A stretch of DNA of 64,000 bases. Origin: Microvelia longipes. Taxonomy: Eukaryota > Arthropoda > Insecta > Hemiptera > Veliidae. How positions within the stretch are numbered: position 1 is the first letter of the stretch; every line of letters starts with the position of its first letter. Below are positions 24,932-36,352 of this stretch, piece by piece. Under the pieces are notes generated by a model. It was not told where the DNA came from. It was given only the letters and a program-made list of their open reading frames with translations, and did not search any database. The stretch covers positions 57,403,805 to 57,467,804 of the forward strand of contig JACMZG010001911.1 in NCBI GenBank assembly GCA_018340805.1. Direction: 5' to 3'. Both the position numbers and the translations under genes were made by a program.

Positions 24932-27900
24932 GTAATTCATTTATTAATTTTGTAAGAATTATTTCAAGTCTTTATTACTCACAAGCTAAATAATCATAAA
25001 AGACCAAGTCAGGTCTGAGGTCAAAAGGAATGTCACTTTCAAAAACTCGTGTTTAAAGGTTATGTTTTTTACACAGTTAAAAAAAGTTTTTTTTTACTTT
25101 CTGGCTAATTTATGTCAAAAATAATGTCTAGAAATGTTTTGAATCGAGAATTTGTCATGGATTTGATAAAAATAAGTCAAATATATGAGCTAAAAGTGAT
25201 ATTAAAGCACGACACATGGCTGAAATCAGTTGACATCCCGGGAAAATAGTGTTGAGGAACCAATATGGTTGGTCTGATTTGAAATTGAGGGCCTGGTTTA
25301 TTGGCTTTATTAACTTTATTGGCTCTCTGGCATTATTTTCCCACGCTGTCAATTGATTTTAGCGTTGTGTTTTATTATAGTGTGATAAAATGACAGAGAT
25401 CATTATTTTCCAAGGTTTTAACAAACATTGTCTTTTTTTAATATGCAATTTTAATTAATAATACATTCTTTTTAAAGGTAGTTGTTTTGTGGTGAATTGT
25501 AGTACAAAACGATTTTTGTACCTTCAGTGCGTCAGAAGTTATTTCAGTTTTTGTGTAATCATATACATAATTAATAATTACATTTATTATTATGCTGTTT
25601 TAACATGGCTTCCTACTACATTTTATAAATTACAAAAACTTAACTTTTGACGTACTGAAGGTATGAAAATTGTTTTGTACTCAAATTTATTACAAAATTA
25701 CTACCTTTAAAAACAATGTATTACGATCAATTAAAATTTTATTTTAAAAGAGACAAGGTTTTTTGACATCTTGCAATATAATGATATTTTGTTTTAACAA
25801 CACTTGCCATACCAAGTGCCATGGTATGGTGAACAATATTAACACATGGTATGGTGATCAATATTAACACCAGCTTCCTCTTTCCACCAATAAGCTTTAA
25901 TCACTCTAAGCAGAGCTGTCTTTTGGCTATAATTAACTTAACAATATAACTCAACTTCCCTTATTATTATTTTATTTATTTATATTCTTATTTCTTTTTT
26001 GTTATTTATAATTATTTTATTATTATGGATTTTTCTTTCTTACTTTTCTTTGATTTTTTGGCTTTGTATTTTTTATTTTCATTTTGTTAGACTTTTAATT
26101 TAGTATGTTAAGATTGAGTTATATTGTTGAATTACGGTTTTTACTTGTTTGGGCACTGTAGATGGCATGGCAGCCGAAAGCCGGCTCTTCTTAGAGTGAT
26201 TTAAGCTTATTGGTGGAAAAACGAAATCTGTGTTGTTAATACACTAATATCATTTTTTTTAATAATTTCCACTTATTTTTTTTAATAATTTTTGTCAAAT
26301 CAGTTTAAATTTTTCAAACAGCTCTACAAGAACGTTCAGAAATTTCCAAACATTTCACAACCCTAAATAGGATTTATGTAATTGAGAGTTGGGGAATAAT
26401 TATAATTAAATTATAATTCAACATAACTAATAAATTATGATAATCAGAACCTGTGCAGTACCTTGCTCCATCACTTAACTCTAAGAACCCTGCTGTATTT
26501 TAATCCTATGTAAAACCTGGAGCAAAAGTAAATTCCCATATGCGAAAAAAATGTAAATAAATATAAATATAAATTAAAAAAATATATAATGAAAAAAAAA
26601 TGTGGAAGACTACATGATTTATCGTAATTTCTTTTTTATCAATAGGGCTTATAGGTATTATTTAATTGTGTTTCTGGTGTCACTATTTTTGTTTGTTTTG
26701 TTTTATGAAGCAAGTGCATCCTGTGTATCTTGGTTCTTGGCAAATTAGTTGTGTTTGTCTTTGGATCGTTAGTAGATTGTTCTGACGACTTGTACTGATG
26801 ATTGTGACACCATAGTACGACACACGGCTAAAATCAGTTGACAGCACGGGAAAACAGTGTTGAGGAACCAATAAAGTTGACCTGATTTGAAATTGAGGGC
26901 CAATTAACATCATTGGCTTTTTTGCATTATTTTCCCACGCTGTCAACGATTTTAGCCGCGTGTGCCGTATTATAAATATCCTTTTGTATTGGATGTCATC
27001 AATAAATTGTTGCCCTTAAAAATGTATCTTTGTCTTTTAAATAATTCTTTAAATTAACTTATGTGTTAAATTTCAGTCTTTTCAAGGCAGTCAAGGAAGA
27101 GCTTATTTATTTAATTCTGTGTAAGTCATTTATAATTTTTTATTCTTTTAATATTTATTGTTTAATTTTTTGTTGTTATTGCTTAGTATTTATAAAAAAT
27201 GTTTTTTTTTTATTTGAAATACAGATGTAAATGTAATTTTCTTTTTCAGTAACATTATCACCATGTTAATATTTTGAAAACAACAAGATTGTTTAGTACA
27301 TTTGTCATATCTTTGCTCTACAGGGAGTAAAGAATCACTTTTCACTCCCAAGGGAGAAAAAGCGTTTCCTATTATTGGGGTTAGTGTAAATTACATCCAT
27401 TTTTCGGAAGTGGTATCCTCTAAATTTATAAATGGTACCGATCAATTTTTGTTACACATTCCCGGTAGCAGCACCCCCAAAATTCATAAGGAGACCCCAC
27501 CAAAAAAAATTATTGGCTCAAAATCTGTTTTAGGTCAAAAGAAGTTGTTTGAAGCCCTCCCTCCCCCCCCAAATTTATTTAGTCTTGAGCAAAAATGTAG
27601 AATAAAATACAACAAAACGTATGAAAATAAAAATATAACAATCATTTAATGAAATCCGTGTCTGGAGATAAAATCTTTTATGCACCTTGGGAGTAAAATT
27701 CCTCGGCTTTGCCTGAGGAGATAAATCCCTCAGCTTCGCATTAGCAGTTAAATGCATTGGTTTCCTTAGCTTTGGCCTTAGGAAGCAACTAATTGCTCAG
27801 GAAAATAATAGCATTCTTTACTTCCTTGGTGCATAATTAACGATTTCTATTCCAAACATGTCAGACAAGAACTGCCTGCAGAAAGGTTAGAGAAGCTGTT

Positions 27901-29545
27901 CTTGTCTAACCCGGTTAAGCCAGTCTACAGTGTATCGACAACTTTGAAAATCTTGACAGCTCAGTTTAGGCACCACCGATTCTAAAAAAAATCCCTACAA
28001 AAAGGCAGTGGGAAAAAAACTTTGTAAACAAATCAGGTTATGTTACCCGTGTTTTCTTGGCGATGTTTCTTCATTTCTTTTGTGTAGTTTTATTATTTAG
28101 GAAGTATGCAAATGTGGAAAAAAATGAATTGTGAAGGGAAATAATAAACACAAGAAGAACCACAAACGAAGTGAACGAATGCCGGGAAGGAGGTTATTTC
28201 CCTACAGGGGTTATGGGAGTAGGGAATTTTTTTTCTCTTTCAAGGGAGGAGTTGGCAGCGGCTTCTCTGATTGGTCGATCCCCAAAATACTTATGACCTT
28301 GGGGATTTTTAAACTTAACGATACACTGTAGGATTTCCATGGGTTTATTAGTGCTGTGATATTCTTTTTAAAATGGTTGTATAATTGGTTGTTCAGGGTA
28401 AATGTTGGATGTGGACCAGCTGAAGAACGAGTCTTGCTCACAGGTCTTCATGCTGTTGCAGATATTTATTGTGAATGTTGTAAAACAACTCTCGGATGGA
28501 AATATGTTAGTATTCTCTGTTTTATCAAATATTTATATTACTATTAACTTACACTTTATTATATATAAAGCTCTTGTCCTTATTTATTTATACTTTATTA
28601 TATATAAAGCTGTTATCCTTATTTACTGTTATCTTACTAATGCCCCAAACTTAGAATAATACTTATATAGAAGGAGCATATGATCGTTAACACAATGTAA
28701 TTCTACTGATGACACAAAAGCTGGTTGACTGGTGGTCATAAGTAGGGGTACCACCCTAACAACAAAACGTTGTTTTAAATATGTGTCATGAATATCCATA
28801 AATGAAGAAAGATCTAAAGAACAAGTATAATAACTTAAAACACCTGCTAAGTATTTAATAAGACCGGTCATAAATGGCAAAAGGATAGGGGAATACAATA
28901 ATCTACATTTATTAAATCGTTAAACTACAACTTAAAATGCTTAAAATATTGTTATTTTATGAATAATCAATCATTAATTAGTAATAGAACATTCAGCAAC
29001 CGGAAGTATTGCCAATTTTTTTTATAAGAAAATTGTTTATTGTTAGGGTGGCAGCATTACTTAAAACCACTAGTGAACCGTCTTCCGTCCTATCATTAGT
29101 GCTCCTTCTATATATAGTATTAGTCTAAGGCCCAGGACCTTATTATTTTTTGAAATATGTGTGACGTCATTAACCCACAATAATAACCCACAATAATTTT
29201 TGATTGACATGTATAACATAATGTAAACAAATCCCGTTTTTTGACTAATACATTTGAAAAGTCACTTATATTTTGGCATAATAAGCCACGATATAACCAT
29301 TTTTCAATAGACAAAAACATAAATAAAGCCAAAATGTCAGCTCAAAAATCTCTTAAACGTGTAGAAAGATGGATGGAACCGAATAATATGATCATGAACA
29401 GAGATAAAACTCAATGTCTCACCATGAGCCTGAGAATACCAGAAAAACAAGACAGCCTTAATTTTCTTGTTCTAGTTATAGACCAAAAAATGACCTGGAA
29501 AGATAACATACAGAGTATAAATAAAAATAGAAAATATATATATAT

Positions 29546-29582
<37 letters not shown>

Positions 29583-30454
29583 GAAAAATAGTAAAGTACT
29601 TACCTCAAAAAACTCTTGTGTTAGTCTATAAATCACTTGTTGAAAGTAAACTAAGTTACTGCTTAATAATATGAGACATACAAACCTTAGCAAACTCTTA
29701 ATTAGCCAGAAAAAAATATTAAGACTAATAGCTGGAGTCAGCCATAGAAGAAAATGTAAACCACTCTTTAAGGATCTCAGCTTAATGACCATAGTAAATT
29801 TGTATATTTATGTAAGCCTGATACATGTTAAAGCAAATCAAGCCATGTATGAAAAACCCCAACACGACCACCAAACCAGAAATAAAAATCTTCTATCAAT
29901 CCCAGAACACCATAAGGCCAGAGTTGGAGTCGGAGTACTCGGGATCAAGCTGTATAATCACTTAGACGAAAGCCTCAGAGAAAAGACAGAAAAAAATTCT
30001 CAAGTCACATAAAAGAATTCTTGTTGGAAAACCCGTTCTACACCATAGAGGAATTTTTTGAAGCTAAAGTTGTTTAATTTGAAATTATTTTGACGTATCC
30101 TAATGCTAGTTTTATAATCAGCCTAAATGGAATAAAGTATTTATTTATTTATTTACATATGCCACTTATATAAACTACTAATATGACAAATTGATCAATG
30201 ACAATGACCTTGTGTCCACAAAGTGGCCCCTAGTGTCAATGCCACATAGCGGCTGAGGGGAGAAGTGGTGAGAGGCCGAAACCTCTTAAGTGAAGTTGCA
30301 AGTACTACATGGAAATATTACTGTGTAGTATAAGTTATCTTTAATATTCTTATTTTTTTAGGAACATGCGTTTGAGTCAAGTCAAAAATACAAAGAAGGC
30401 AAATACATAATAGAACTGGCTCACATGATTAAAGACAATGGATGGGACGATTAG
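24830..30454 (+). CDS. YPEL: Yippee-like zinc-binding protein (YPEL1-4 class), four coding exons
   Basis: The spliced CDS joins 24830-24931, 27077-27120, 28397-28505 and 30362-30454 (348 nt, 115 aa). All junctions are GT-AG and the frame is continuous. The protein starts [18 protein letters not shown] and ends [10 protein letters not shown], matching YPEL1-4 and the insect CG15309 type along its whole length rather than the YPEL5/Yippee type. The zinc signature is complete: C18, C21, C74, C77, spaced C-x2-C-x52-C-x2-C, forming the beta-tent Yippee fold. YPEL1-4 proteins are small nuclear or centrosome/spindle-associated proteins linked to cell proliferation, with no established enzymatic activity. 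The ATG at 24830 gives the short N-terminus usual in insects. The introns (2145, 1276 and 1856 bp) carry MITEs, a dispersed repeat and a LINE fragment. The C-terminal extra Asp is unusual but minor. Confidence 0.97.
25208..25383. mobile_element. MITE family 3, copy 1 (YPEL intron 1)
   Basis: GACACATGGCTGAAATCAGTTGAC at the left is matched by GTCAATTGATTTTAGC at the right. The interior AGTGTTGAGGAACCAATA and GCATTATTTTCCCACGCTGTC is shared with copy 2 at 26816. No coding capacity. Confidence 0.82.
25386..25790. mobile_element. Foldback element in YPEL intron 1
   Basis: Left AAAGGTAGTTGTTTTGTGGT and GTACCTTCAGTGCGTCAGAA are matched in inverse order by TGACGTACTGAAGGTATG and ACAAAATTACTACCTTTA. 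The outer arm (CCAAGGTTTT...ACATTGTCTTT and its inverse near 25755) extends it. Arms are roughly 175 bp and diverged. Confidence 0.72.
25806..25868. repeat. Short tandem duplication
   Basis: ATGGTATGGTGA.CAATATTAACA occurs twice in a row (25823 and 25846). Confidence 0.8.
25881..26219. mobile_element. MITE in YPEL intron 1
   Basis: TTTCCACCAATAAGCTTTAA and TCACTCTAAG at the left match the inverse of the right end (CTTAGAGTGATTTAAGCTTA, then TTGGTGGAAA) with one mismatch in about 30 bp. The homology continues inward more loosely (AGAGC.G.CTTTTGGCT). AT-rich centre. Confidence 0.82.
26816..26969. mobile_element. MITE family 3, copy 2 (YPEL intron 1)
   Basis: TACGACACACGGCTAAAATC and the inverse GATTTTAGCCGCGTGTGCCGTA bound ~150 bp homologous to copy 1. 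It is better preserved at both ends than copy 1. Confidence 0.85.
27077..27120 (+). CDS. YPEL: YPEL coding exon 2
   Basis: A 44-nt exon between TTTCAG and GTAAGT. It encodes [14 protein letters not shown] plus two bases of the next Val codon (phase 2 at the donor). Too short to be noticed as an open frame on its own; found by protein continuity. Confidence 0.96.
27318..27841. repeat. Dispersed repeat family 2, copy 2 (YPEL intron 2)
   Basis: Homologous to 20143-21062, as shown by shared blocks from CACTTTTCACTCCC to AATAATAGCATTCTTTACTT. The 115-codon open frame at 27302-27649 lies within it, has no recognised motif and is absent from copy 1, so I do not count it as a gene. Confidence 0.75.
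27926..28330 (+). mobile_element. TA-flanked MITE (family 1), copy B (YPEL intron 2)
   Basis: Same termini and interior as copy A (10703), with a diverged left end (TACAGTGTATCGACAACTTTG) and right end GATACACTGTA. Ends 66 bp before YPEL exon 3. Confidence 0.88.
28397..28505 (+). CDS. YPEL: YPEL coding exon 3
   Basis: Begins with the last base of the split Val codon after GTTCAG and reads [16 protein letters not shown], then [11 protein letters not shown] with the second zinc pair C74 and C77, and KTTLGWKY. Donor GTTAGT follows directly. Confidence 0.97.
28550..28628. repeat. Tandem duplication of ~43 bp
   Basis: ACTTTATTATATATAAAGCT plus a following .TTATCCTTATTTA occurs twice in a row, in YPEL intron 3. 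Confidence 0.75.
28660..29119. mobile_element. TIR element family 4, copy 1 (YPEL intron 3)
   Basis: Left TACTTATATAGAAGGAGCAT and right GCTCCTTCTATATATAGTA are inverted. GACTGGTGGTCATAAGTA, CCACCCTAACA and AACCGGAAGTATTGCCAA are shared with the copy at 56552-57076. Confidence 0.8.
29200..30158 (+). mobile_element. Non-LTR retrotransposon (LINE) 3' fragment in YPEL intron 3
   Basis: Two frames (29241-29552 and 29671-30012) carry the C-terminal part of a LINE reverse transcriptase. The first has [21 protein letters not shown], then a degraded YLG-like line and MTWKDNI. The second has [20 protein letters not shown], then [15 protein letters not shown] microsatellite near 29535-29579 interrupts the frame. 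The element ends with AATAAAG followed by (TATT)n at about 30132-30156, a typical LINE tail. The RT catalytic core and 5' end are missing. Same sense as the host gene. Confidence 0.85.
29535..29579. repeat. (TA)n microsatellite within the LINE fragment
   Basis: TA run with one phase break. Confidence 0.9.
30362..30454 (+). CDS. YPEL: YPEL coding exon 4 with stop codon
   Basis: After TTTTTTAG the exon encodes [18 protein letters not shown], then [12 protein letters not shown] and stop TAG. The conserved family end is here, so the protein is complete. Confidence 0.97.
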
Positions 30455-30595
30455 CATCAGCATGAGGGCTCTATGGAGGAGGAAGACGAATCTACGCCCC
30501 TCCGCAACTGAGTCCTCTCGGTGTCTCCCCCTTCCTAAGCAGTCCTAACACATCTTAATTTGAGTTTTTATTTCATTTTTAAATTCATTTGGTAA

Positions 30596-30601
30596 AATAA
30601 A
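30596..30601 (+). terminator. Candidate polyadenylation signal for YPEL
   Basis: AATAAA 142 bases after the stop codon. Further AATAAA hexamers follow within the next 1.5 kb (for example 30986), so a longer 3' UTR cannot be excluded. Confidence 0.45.
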
Positions 30602-32380
30602 ATTGTGAAAGTTTAATTTCGTCAACAAAAGGTATGAGCCATTTTAATTAGAAAATTGTCATACAGTTGTTTTATCTTTATTTCATGATATTCAATCAAC
30701 AATTGATTTATACAAACTTTGGAAAATTATTAATATAGCCATTAACTTTTGGTGATTGTATTACCTATTTAACTAATAGTCTACATGTTGATTCCCCCAT
30801 GTCAAAAGCAAATATCTGTTCTTATTTTATGAATCTAGTTCACTTATTAGTTTTGTAAAACTTCATTAATTTACAAATAAACCTATTAATGTTTCTATTT
30901 TCCATTATTTTCTTGAAATCAGTTAATGGCTACTAGGTAGTTTTGGGCTTTGTATACTTTTTTGTGCCACTTATTTAGATTATTCAATAAAAATAAAAGA
31001 AAGCATATAAGAAAAAGTTGAGAAACCTCCAAAATGCTTGTTTGAGCGTTATTTAAATTTATATTGAATTTAATTCCTATTTATGCATTTATAAGTGTTA
31101 CGGAAACTATTAATACTGTTTTGGTCTTGAAGTCTTATTATTGACTTAAACTTAATTTTATTAAGTAAAAGTGCATATGCAATGATGCTGTTATGATTTT
31201 AAAATAACGGACGATTTAATGGTTGTATTTTATAGGCTAAAAATGAGCAGTTCATATAGCTGTCAATGTATTTTTTGTTTGTATTTTGATTTTTATGTAC
31301 TGATTTGCATAATTTATGTGAGCTACTTTTATTAGAAACACTGATAGACGATCGATGAATAGTTTTCTTATAAATGTCATTATTAAATCATTTAAATCTT
31401 TGTTAAAATACTTAGCCTGTTGAATATTAAAAGATAATGTATGTTGTAAAAAAAATTAAATTTTTGTTGTATTGAACTTTCTTAAATTTTATCACTTTGA
31501 CTTATTTGAAAATAAAATCTCTGATTAATCTAAGATCAGAAAATTGATCTTTGAGGCGTTGTCTTTTTGTTTACATTTCAGGGATAAATTAATTTATTCA
31601 ATTATAATTGTTTCTTGTTTACTTTTTTATTGTAAGAAGCAATTGCTTGGATGGCTCCTTCATGGTATAAAATACCTAATACGTATTAACTTGGATTAAA
31701 TTATTTTTAAATTTTTTTAAAAATTGTGTTTATTAATATGTATAAAAGAAACAGGAAATGCTTGGAGCTTTATTATGACGACTTAGAGCTATGTTTTGAT
31801 GTGGGAGTTAAATAGCTGTTTTCGGAACACATTTATATTTATATTATTAATATAAAATATAATAGTTATGTTGTAACTTAATAAATGTATTAATTGATTT
31901 TAATATGAAGTAAGATCGTACTAAATTTGTGTTTCTAAACTTGGCAGAATATTTTATATCCTGATGCTCTATTTTGACACTGTATTTGTGTGTTTTTAAT
32001 TTGTATATTTAAACGTATATAAAATCCTTTATAATATTAGTGTCACAAAATAAAATACCTTCAACTTATTTAAAGAACAGTTTAAATTAATTAAAAAAAA
32101 ACTGTTCTGATGACAATTTTTTTAATTTAACTGTTATAAGTCCTTTTTATTGTTGGAAAATAATTGTTGAAGGTCCCTTACGAAAACACGTCCCTTAGAT
32201 GTTCCCAATGTTATTAAATGATAATTAATTCTTTGACCATTTTGTTAAATGTTAGATCATTATACTTAGATTGGTTATAAGTTATGATATTCATGTCTGG
32301 TTTTATAAATATTTTATTTGAAATTCTACTTGATACCAAATGTGAGGAATATTGATGTTATTGTTTGTTAAATAATTCTT
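30602..32380. other. AT-rich stretch downstream of YPEL, possible long 3' UTR
   Basis: Free of recognised transposons, unlike its surroundings, which would fit a long 3' UTR. No open frame, RNA or splice pattern supports more than that. Confidence 0.35.
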
Positions 32381-32423
32381 TTATGATATTAATAACGAAA
32401 AATAATTAGTATACCTTATTTAA

Positions 32424-32515
32424 CATAAGAGCTGTCTTAGCTCTTCATATATAATAACACTGCTGCTAAAGATTCAACATAAGAGCTTCCTGAGCTCTTT
32501 ATATATAATGACTGT
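32424..32515. repeat. Duplicated small hairpin
   Basis: AACATAAGAGCTGTCTTAGCTCTT and AACATAAGAGCTTCCTGAGCTCTT lie about 48 bp apart, each followed by .ATATATAATGAC-like sequence. Both keep the self-complementary AAGAGCT/AGCTCTT stem although the loops differ. Confidence 0.65.
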
Positions 32516-33115
32516 TACTAGAGAATATTTTTTTTAATGGTCATACAGTGTTGTTTTATCACTCATGCTCATTTATTCTTCAAATTGGTATCATTGCTTA
32601 CCATGTATGCCATAAGTATTTTTCACGTATTCACTATTATGTCATATATATTACATTAATAATATGATTCTTAGTTCTGGGCATATTAAATATATATATA
32701 TTTAGAAGGGTACAATGATGTTTGTGTGTATTTTATTAGTATGAAGCGCTTATGCATATCAATGCAAAGTGTATTGATTTTATTCCATACTCTTATTTTC
32801 TAGTACACTTTAAACCTTTCTTAAATTATAATTTCTAACATTTTATACCTAAGGTCATTTTTTTATTTACTATGGATCTCTCTTAAAGAAAAAAAAAATA
32901 ATCTGATGTTATATTTTATAAAATAAATAAATAAGAAAAAAATAATAATTAAATTAGCACTGTGATAGGATCTCAAATACCGGTTTTTTGAGTCTGCAAA
33001 AGTAACAATATTTGCTTGTAATTTGCGGATCTGCAAAAAATTATCGTGTATAAAAATCCACATTTTATAATAAAAATATACATAATTATAACTATAACAA
33101 ATATATATATATTCT

Positions 33116-33129
33116 ATAACATTAAAGCA

Positions 33130-33211
<82 letters not shown>
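33116..33211. repeat. (TA)n microsatellite
   Basis: TA run with phase breaks. Confidence 0.95.
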
Positions 33212-33213
<2 letters not shown>

Positions 33214-33583
33214 AATCTAGAAAAAAAAGTTTATTAAATCAGGATTAATTGAATATTAAAATTTCTTGTATACATTTTTTTATTTTTGTATAAATTTTTG
33301 AAAAATAACTGGTTTATTTAACACATATGTTCTTGTTCATAATTCATAACAAAGAATTTCGTTTTTTAATGCTCAGTTTAAATTAATGATCTTTTGTTAA
33401 ACTTTTATGTATTGGTCGGGGAAAAATTAAATTTGATGTTTTACAATTTTTAATTCGATGGATTTTTTTGGATGCTTGGTGGAAATTTCAAAAATTTAAT
33501 TTTATTAAATATGACTTAGGAGTATTCTTAATTTGTGTTGTTTGGTGTGTAGAAAACTTTAGATGAATTAACATCCAATGGTC

Positions 33584-34013
33584 TAGTCAGCAAACAGGTT
33601 TTTTGTAATTTTTTTAAAGCTAAAATTATATTTTGGAATCTGTTTGGACGTGTTTAGGGATACCCCCCAAAAAAGTCCCCTGAAATTGCATCACAGGACC
33701 AAAACGTGTCCTGTTTTTCATATTTTCGTTAATACCTTGGTAGGAATACAAAATATCAAAAATTCTTTCAATAATGTTTGAAGCTAAGTAAATTTTCTAA
33801 AAATAATATTTTGTATTCCGACCAAGATATTAACGAAAATATGAAAAATAGGACACGTTTTGGTCCACTACGATGCACATATGGTGGCACCTGTGATGCA
33901 ATGTTAGGGGACTTTTTTTTTGGGGGGGGTCTTCCTTAAACTTGTCCAAACAGATTCCCAAAATAAAATTTTATCTATTTAAAAATTTGCTTAAAACCCG
34001 TTCGTTGGCTAGA
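33584..34013. mobile_element. TIR element family 5, intact copy
   Basis: Left TAGTCAGCAAACAGG and right CCCGTTCGTTGGCTAGA are inverted. Longer inverted blocks lie inside: GGATACCCCCCAAAAAAGTC with GACTTTTTTTTTGGGG; GGACCAAAACGTGTCC with GGACACGTTTTGGTCC; AATACCTTGGTAGGAATACA with TGTATTCCGACCAAGATATT. Most of the element can fold back on itself. A second, interrupted copy is at 61545-63055. Confidence 0.88.
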
Positions 34014-34581
34014 CTAAAACCTTTATAAATATTGTGAAAACATGTTCTTAAGCTTTTGAAAGTGGTCTCCACCCCCAGTAAGTTAGACAACTTATGCCAT
34101 TTAATTTACTTCTCAAGTATGATTATTTTTTTAACCATTTAGCATAACTTGAAAAAGTTAAATATAAGCCTTATAATGGGCACAGCTTCAATATTTGAAG
34201 CTGTTTTAAAAACTGCATTTAATTCTAAGAAATTTGTTACTCATATCACCATAATCAGGCTATGCACAATTTTTGTTCAACCATGATTTTTTGTTGGATC
34301 GAAAAATTCCTTGTTTTTTTAAACAATAATCTATAATGTATGATGAATCTATGACTAATTTTAGCTTGGTGAGAAAAGACCAAATATTGTGACCATGTCT
34401 CTGGGCTTATTGTTTTCAATTTTATTATGTGCTTTAATTTAACTTTTTAAAGTAACATTTTTAAGTTTAAAGTAACATAATTACCATATTTGCACCAAAA
34501 AAATGATGGAAAATTTGAACATCTTCTTTGTACACAATGTGGAATGAGACCATTTAAGAGCATTCACATTAAAAAATCATA

Positions 34582-34585
<4 letters not shown>

Positions 34586-34637
<52 letters not shown>

Positions 34638-34646
34638 ATATATATA

Positions 34647-34694
<48 letters not shown>

Positions 34695-34723
34695 TATATA
34701 TATGTATATATATATATATATAT
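34586..34723. repeat. (TA)n-(CA)n-(TA)n compound microsatellite
   Basis: A TA run, then about 19 CA units (34649-34687), then TA again. Confidence 0.95.
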
Positions 34724-35330
34724 AAATTTATGGCGTCATCTAAAATTAAAGATTTTGTAACTTAAAATGACCCTGTTTAAAACTTAAGTACCATGTTTTA
34801 ACCTTAGTTTTTATGGGTTTAATGTTGGAACACACATAAAATAATACTAAATAAATGCTGTCCAAATGTATGTACTACTTTATTTATGTATTCTGTGGTA
34901 TACGTAGAAACATTTTACTGCCACAACTGAGCCCAGGAATATTATAATAAATTCAGGGATTTAACTCCACTTATATTTATTCCTGTCCTATTTTACCAAG
35001 TGTCTAATTTTTAAAAATTGATTTCAAATTTTCTTTCCCCTCGCATTAATATTCATTTTACTGAACGGGTTTCAGGATTTATTTTTTTAATTTTTACATA
35101 AAATTAAATTATAATCACACTGTGAAAATATTTCAAATAATTAAAAAAATATTGAAAATAATTATTAAGTTAAAAAGAAAAATAAATATGTTTTATAAAT
35201 GTATATCAACGCAAATAAATTTTATGTGTCATTAGCAAATGTAAAATGCATTAGACTGTGTTGAATCAATTGTAATAATGATTACTGCTGAACTTTGTTT
35301 TATTTAAATCCTTATTTCATAAGAATTATA

Positions 35331-35478
35331 ACCAAAAAATAGTTATTTATGCCATAAGGCTGAGAAGTGTGTCTTTATGTCACAGCAATTAGAATTACCG
35401 ACGAGCGAAGCGAGTCGGGAAAAATTGCCAAGACATAAAGACATTCTCAGCCGGATGGCATACACTATTTTTTTTGAG
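35331..35478. repeat. Inverted repeat with GAGCGAAGCGAG loop
   Basis: AAAAAATAGTTATTTATGCC, GGCTGAGAA and GTCTTTATGTC at the left are inverted at 35434-35476. The loop holds CCGACGAGCGAAGCGAGTCGG, itself a hairpin, which shares GAGCGAAGCGAG with the 53-bp tandem repeat at 5581. Confidence 0.75.
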
Positions 35479-35918
35479 GTAGCACTCATTAAATAAACTG
35501 CGCTATATACTTAATTAAAAAAAACAAACGTCCAATTAACTCCATATTATCGTCGTCATTGAATTCATCCGTAGCTTCACACTTTTACTCAAAAATGTAA
35601 AAGCTTTTAAACACACTAAAATTGTCAATTAGAACACCTTTTAAAAACGAAAAAAAAATTAGTCTACAAACAAAAACAAAATGAACGTTTTAAAGAAACC
35701 TCATGAAGGCTTTACACAGATTGTTTTTTTGAACACGCTACATTACAGTAATGGCGGCAATATATGAATTACTTTTATGTCCTAGGAGTTTTTTTACATT
35801 CATTATTGTCCTCGGAGGTGAAAAGTACTAAATAACCTCCTATAACCATAATGATTGGCTTCTCATCCTAAAAACGGTCCAATAAAGTGCTCAATTACGT
35901 ACTACCTCAAAAAAAAGC
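35469..35918. mobile_element. Probable TIR element
   Basis: TTTTTTTGAGGTAGCACTCA at the left is matched by TACTACCTCAAAAAAAA at the right. No coding capacity. It adjoins the hairpin at 35331. Confidence 0.5.
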
Positions 35919-36202
35919 ATATTTTGACTATGGTAAATTTTGATTAAGTAATCTATGGTAAAGATAATTTTGTTCTGTGAATAGGACTATTGCATTTAAA
36001 TTTTACTAAATATTTGATAAGGTTAAGTTTTATGTTTGTTGTACTAACATGTTAGTTTGTAAACTAATATGTTTTAGTCTATTTCATCTGAGTGTTCTTG
36101 TTTAAATCGAAATATGAATATTTATTATTAATACTTGTGTATTAATATTATTCTATATTAATATAATATTAATATTAAACTACTCTACTATACGTTAACT
36201 TA

Positions 36203-36352
36203 TAGTCCAAGACCCAGCCCTAAAAAATGTGTCATTTTGTACTGCTCCAAACCAATTTTTTTTCTGAAAATATACCTTAAATTATTAAGGAAAATCATAG
36301 TCTGCCTATCCAGAGTGGAGACCTTCTTATGAATGGGCTCGCTCAAAATATT
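36203..36352. mobile_element. Single arm of the 18112-type foldback element
   Basis: TAGTCCAAGACCCAGCCCT through AGTCTGCCTATCCAGAGTGG and CTCGCTCAAAATATTA align with the left arm at 18112. It is cut off at 36352, where a different repeat carrying a hammerhead-like core begins. Confidence 0.8.

Noticed and set aside
27302..27649. 115-codon + strand frame in YPEL intron 2
   Set aside because: It lies in a dispersed repeat that also occurs at 20143 without this frame. No domain or splice evidence.
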